Of a stretch of DNA of 55,744 nucleotides, positions 50,699 through 55,744 are shown one piece after another. The notes beneath the pieces were generated by a model that saw only the letters and a program-made list of their open reading frames with translations, was not told where the DNA came from and ran no database searches. Source of the DNA: Bacillota bacterium (GTDB taxonomy: Bacteria; Bacillota; Clostridia; Peptostreptococcales; Anaerovoracaceae); the NCBI GenBank assembly GCA_017626845.1, contig JAGAHX010000069.1, forward strand, positions 1 through 55,744, written 5' to 3'. Each line of letters opens with the position of its first letter. Within the stretch, counting starts at the first letter, position 1. Position numbers and translations under genes: made by a program.

Positions 50699-51916
50699 AT
50701 GAAATACGATTTTGACCGCATCATCGACCGCAAAGGCACCAATTGCCTCAACGTAGAGGGCTGGCGCGGCTACATCTTCAAGTGCGGACCCGAGAGAAAG
50801 TTCAACTACGCGGACGACGAATTCGTGCGCATGTGGGTGGCGGACATGGAATTCGCCGTAGCCCCGGAGATCCGCCAGGCCATCAAGGACCGGGTGGACC
50901 GGGAGATCTTCGGCTACACGCTGGTCTACGATCCCGACTACGTAAAAGTGTTCCAGAACTGGTGCGAAAGCCGCTACGGCTGGACCTTCCCGGCGGAGCA
51001 GCTCACCTATTCCCCGGGCATCATCCCGGCGCTGTATCAGATCTCAGAAGACCTGGTGGCAAAGGATGAGAAGATCATCACCTTCACCCCGGCCTATGGT
51101 TTCTTCCTGCACGCCTGCGAATACAACGGCATCGAGCTGCTGCAGAGCCCGCTGAAGCGCACCGCCGGCAACTGGTACATCGATTGGGAAGATTTCGAAG
51201 CGAAGGCGGCGGATCCGAAGGCGAAACTGCTGATGCTCTGCAACCCCCATAATCCGACGGGTCACATCTGGACCGAGGAAGAGTTGAAAAAGATTGCGGA
51301 GATCTGCGAAAAGAACGATCTGTGGATCGTCTCCGACGAGATCCACTGCGACCTGGTGCGCACGGGCCTGTCCCACACGCCCATGGGCAAGATCATGCCG
51401 GATTACGACAAGCTCATCACCTGCATGTCCGCCAGCAAGACCTTCAACATGGCCGGCATGATGCACTCCCACATCATCATCCGCAATACGGAGGAACGGG
51501 AGCGCTTCAAGAGCCGCGATAAGCTGGTCGGCGACCTCAACCCGCTGTCCCTGGCGGCTCACAAGGCGGCTTACGAACAGGGCGGCGAATGGCTGCGCCA
51601 GCTCAAGGAATACCTGGACGGCAACTTCGCGATGCTGAAGGAATTCATGGACAGCAACTATCCCGAGGCGGAGTTCGAGATCCCCAGCGCCACCTACCTT
51701 GCCTGGGTCAACATGGGTAAGGTGCTTCCCGGTGTGGAAGACCTGTGCAGCTTCTTCGCCAACAAGGCCGGCATCCTGCTGGAGGGCGGCGACTCCCTGT
51801 TCGTGGGCAACGCCCAGGGCTGGATCCGTCTCAACCTCGCCATGCCCCGGAGCATCCTGGAGGAGGGCTTCCGCCGCATGAAGGAAGCGATCGACAAGGA
51901 GAGAGCCAATGCCTGA
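50699..51916 (+). CDS. MalY/PatB-type PLP enzyme, copy 2
   Basis: A 405-residue paralogue of the enzyme at 24497-25666. It begins MKYDFDRIIDRKGTNCLN, with MWVADMEFAVAPE, LCNPHNPTGHIW, SDEIHCDL and the cofactor lysine in MSASKTFNMAGMMHS. It may cleave a C-S bond or transaminate. The start at 50699 follows AAGGAGG; the ORF extension to 50684 adds only five residues. Its stop overlaps the nucleoside phosphorylase start by eight bases. Confidence 0.88.
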   Translation: MKYDFDRIIDRKGTNCLNVEGWRGYIFKCGPERKFNYADDEFVRMWVADMEFAVAPEIRQAIKDRVDREIFGYTLVYDPDYVKVFQNWCESRYGWTFPAEQLTYSPGIIPALYQISEDLVAKDEKIITFTPAYGFFLHACEYNGIELLQSPLKRTAGNWYIDWEDFEAKAADPKAKLLMLCNPHNPTGHIWTEEELKKIAEICEKNDLWIVSDEIHCDLVRTGLSHTPMGKIMPDYDKLITCMSASKTFNMAGMMHSHIIIRNTEERERFKSRDKLVGDLNPLSLAAHKAAYEQGGEWLRQLKEYLDGNFAMLKEFMDSNYPEAEFEIPSATYLAWVNMGKVLPGVEDLCSFFANKAGILLEGGDSLFVGNAQGWIRLNLAMPRSILEEGFRRMKEAIDKERANA

Positions 51917-52763
51917 TCCAAAACCTGAACTGACCGCCGCGGACAAGGGCCACGTAAACGAGAACGGACCGGAAAAGGCGCCCGCCTACGTGCTGCTCCC
52001 CGGTGACCCGGACAGAGTCGTGACCATGGCCCAGCAGTGGGACGGCATACGGAACGCATCGGACCGGGTGCCGAGAGCACCGCAGATCTGGACCCTCGCC
52101 CGCCAGGCGAAATGTGCCGTCGGCACGTATATGGGCGCGCCCATCGGCGCCTGGTCCACCGGCATCGGCGGACCGTCTGCGGAGTTTACGCTCCACGAGA
52201 TCCTGGATAAGGGTGCGGACACCTTTATCCGGGTGGGCACCACCGGCACCATCCAGCCGGACATCGCGGTGGGCGACATCATCATCAACGACGCCAACAT
52301 CCGCCTGGACGGCACCTCGAACCTGTATGTGCCCGACCAGTTCCCGGCAGCCGCCTCCTACGAGGTGACCCTCGCATTGGTCCAGGCCTGCGAAAACCTG
52401 GGGCTGCGTTACCACGTGGGCACAGGCTGCACCTGCGGAAGCTTCTTTACGGGGCAATGCCGCCCGGCCTATAAAGGATTCTATCCATCGCAATTAGACG
52501 ATATGCTCGCAGACCTCAGGGCTGCCGGCGTTCTGAACTTCGAGATGGAAGGCGCTGCCCTCTCCACTCTCTGCCGCCTGTACGGCAAGCGCTTCGGCAT
52601 GTGCGCCGTGGTGGTGGCCCAGCGCTGCACCGGCGAATGGAACGAAGATCCCGAAGCGGAGAAGGCCGCCTGCCTGGCCGGCGCCGAGGCCGTCCGCATC
52701 CTGGCAGGCTGGGACGACACCAAGAAAAAAGCCGGGAAGCAATACTACTTCCCGACTCTCTGA
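51909..52763 (+). CDS. Uridine/purine nucleoside phosphorylase, NP-I family
   Basis: A 284-residue hexameric-type phosphorylase. Family landmarks are YVLLPGDPDRV (phosphate site), GTYMGAPIGAWSTGIGGPSAEFTLHE, RVGTTGTIQP (phosphate/ribose contacts) and NFEMEGAALSTL (ribose-binding Met-Glu). This fits uridine phosphorylase best. It splits a nucleoside into base and ribose-1-phosphate. It overlaps the end of the MalY-type gene, so the two are coupled, although the functional link is not obvious. It is the last chromosomal-type gene before mobile DNA. Confidence 0.88.
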   Translation: MPDPKPELTAADKGHVNENGPEKAPAYVLLPGDPDRVVTMAQQWDGIRNASDRVPRAPQIWTLARQAKCAVGTYMGAPIGAWSTGIGGPSAEFTLHEILDKGADTFIRVGTTGTIQPDIAVGDIIINDANIRLDGTSNLYVPDQFPAAASYEVTLALVQACENLGLRYHVGTGCTCGSFFTGQCRPAYKGFYPSQLDDMLADLRAAGVLNFEMEGAALSTLCRLYGKRFGMCAVVVAQRCTGEWNEDPEAEKAACLAGAEAVRILAGWDDTKKKAGKQYYFPTL

Positions 52764-52850
52764 TCCAACAGCGTAAAAAAGAGCCCGGCTCAAGGGCGGG
52801 GGTCGTAAGACAGTTTTATAGTGTTTTGCAGGGACGGCATGACTTACGGG

Positions 52851-54946
<2,096 letters not shown>

Positions 54947-54975
54947 CGAGCGCCCTCCTTTGCGGTTGGTTAAAT

Positions 54976-55137
54976 GAAAAACTAACGTCTATCTGAGTCT
55001 TAGAATCGCTTCTCTAGGCCTCATTTTTCCTGGCCCATGTCTTGTATATTGTATGAAATATGCTAAAATTCAAGGTGATCAAACTGTTTGCTTTCATGAC
55101 AAACAGACGACTGGATTGGATTGAGAAAAACTAACGT
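54976..55137. repeat. Direct repeats GAAAAACTAACGTC
   Basis: The 14-mer GAAAAACTAACGTC occurs at 54976-54989 and again at 55124-55137, 148 bases apart in the same orientation. They flank a gene-free AT-rich stretch upstream of the recombinase operon. They may be recombinase or regulator binding sites, or a duplication left by an insertion. Nothing else is seen in 54947-55195. Confidence 0.6.
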
Positions 55138-55195
55138 CCACTCGCCTTATGATCATTCCTTATGCGGTTGAGTGGCCATCTGTCTGTCGATCCAT

Positions 55196-55504
55196 TTACC
55201 TGTTAATGAGTTCCGGCTTTAACATGACCTCGTCTGGTGGGACCCTGAACTGGCCTGTTACTGCCGGTATTCTTTTGTCTAAAAGCAATTCAGCCATGTC
55301 AAAAGGCGTTTTTCCGTTCAATCCATCTCTGGCAACACTGTTGATATGGCTTGCCAGAAGATTGATATCCTTTTGAGTATACTTTGCGAAACTTTTCCCT
55401 TTAGGGATAACATATCGGATATACTCGTGATTCTTTCTATCGCGTGGTTTTCTATTACAAGAAAGCGCAAGAAGATAGCCTCTTGCGCTTTGGGCTGTCA
55501 GCAT
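55196..55504 (-). pseudogene. IS30-family transposase, C-terminal remnant
   Basis: About 100 codons remain. KNHEYIRYVIPKGKSF, then KDINLLASHINSVARDGLNGKTPFDMAE and PPDEVMLKPELI match the end of IS30-type transposases. The catalytic DDE region upstream is missing, and the first 25 residues do not continue the family. It is therefore a truncated, inactive remnant. Confidence 0.75.
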
Positions 55505-55638
55505 GAATACTCGTCGACACGCTTAACGCTGATGGCATCAACCCAAAGGTAAGTATATAATCTTCCCGTATAAGATATGATTAATAAACGATATTTGTGT
55601 CGAGGCGTGAAATGCAATTTCAAATTGAACACTAAGCA

Positions 55639-55744
55639 TTAAGCAACCTGCACCTTGTTAACTGAATACACTTGATCCAAGAATACATCGAAGAGTTCCT
55701 CTGGGGTTGCGTACCCTAGGGTACGCCGCGGCAAGGCATTCATC
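55639..55744 (-). mobile_element. IS30-family transposase, 3' end (continues past window)
   Basis: The minus strand encodes NALPRRTLGYATPEELFDVF and ends VNKVQVA before TAA at 55639-55641. The ALPRRTLGYATPEELF motif is the C-terminal end of IS30-type transposases. The following TTCAATTTGAAATTGCA is typical of the IS end. The gene runs off the window edge. The 55505-55638 stretch between the two IS remnants holds no gene. Confidence 0.85.

Overview
The window looks like a chromosomal stretch of an anaerobic, amino-acid-fermenting, fairly GC-rich Firmicute of the class Clostridia. The signs are a lysine-fermentation cluster, WalRK, RNase M5, a T-box in front of serS, strong AGGAGG ribosome sites, several oxygen-sensitive radical and iron-sulfur enzymes, and 2-ketoacid:ferredoxin oxidoreductase genes. 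A family such as Anaerovoracaceae is plausible but cannot be proven from sequence alone. No tRNA, rRNA or CRISPR array was recognised.

Layout. (1) 1-8040: lysine fermentation. A minus-strand run kdd-kamA-kamB-kamC-kamD-kamE (kamE is cut by the window edge) is divergent from kal; kce and the CoA-transferase genes are not in the window. (2) 8087-21533: mostly housekeeping on the minus strand. It holds a pseudouridine synthase, an acyl-CoA synthetase, T-box/serS with two HD proteins, an aldo-keto reductase and a metallo-hydrolase, then the run walR-walK-divIC-like-rnmV-ksgA-ridA. (3) 20853-25666: class II aldolase and split transketolase (minus), divergent from a C_GCAxxG_C_C protein and a MalY-type lyase. 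(4) 25727-33483: two plus-strand uptake/hydrolysis units. One is duplicated-VOC protein, M20 amidohydrolase, YfcC carrier and a small membrane protein. The other is YfcC carrier, then an orphan membrane protein and a second M20 hydrolase. (5) 33582-39724: a glycyl radical enzyme with its activase and an SDR, divergent from a 622-residue AraC-type regulator. (6) 39821-48602: CoA-disulfide reductase/rhodanese, a lipoprotein, an indolepyruvate-oxidoreductase-like operon carrying an 88-residue unknown protein and an FrhB-like protein, and an SLH surface protein. (7) 48675-52763: HpaI-type aldolase divergent from a zinc alcohol dehydrogenase, a second MalY and a nucleoside phosphorylase. (8) 52770-55744: mobile DNA with a large serine recombinase, a transposon-type small protein and two IS30-family remnants.

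The genes suggest a cell that imports peptides or N-acyl amino acids (YfcC plus M20), ferments lysine and keto acids with B12, PLP, SAM-radical and ferredoxin chemistry, and switches these units through shared short operator-like motifs. The most unusual gene is the glycyl radical enzyme at 35318-37702. It has Cys-Ile-Gln where dehydratase and lyase members have Cys-x-Glu, so its reaction cannot be assigned from known members. Two families of dispersed palindromic repeats also decorate the region; one copy lies inside the rnmV reading frame.
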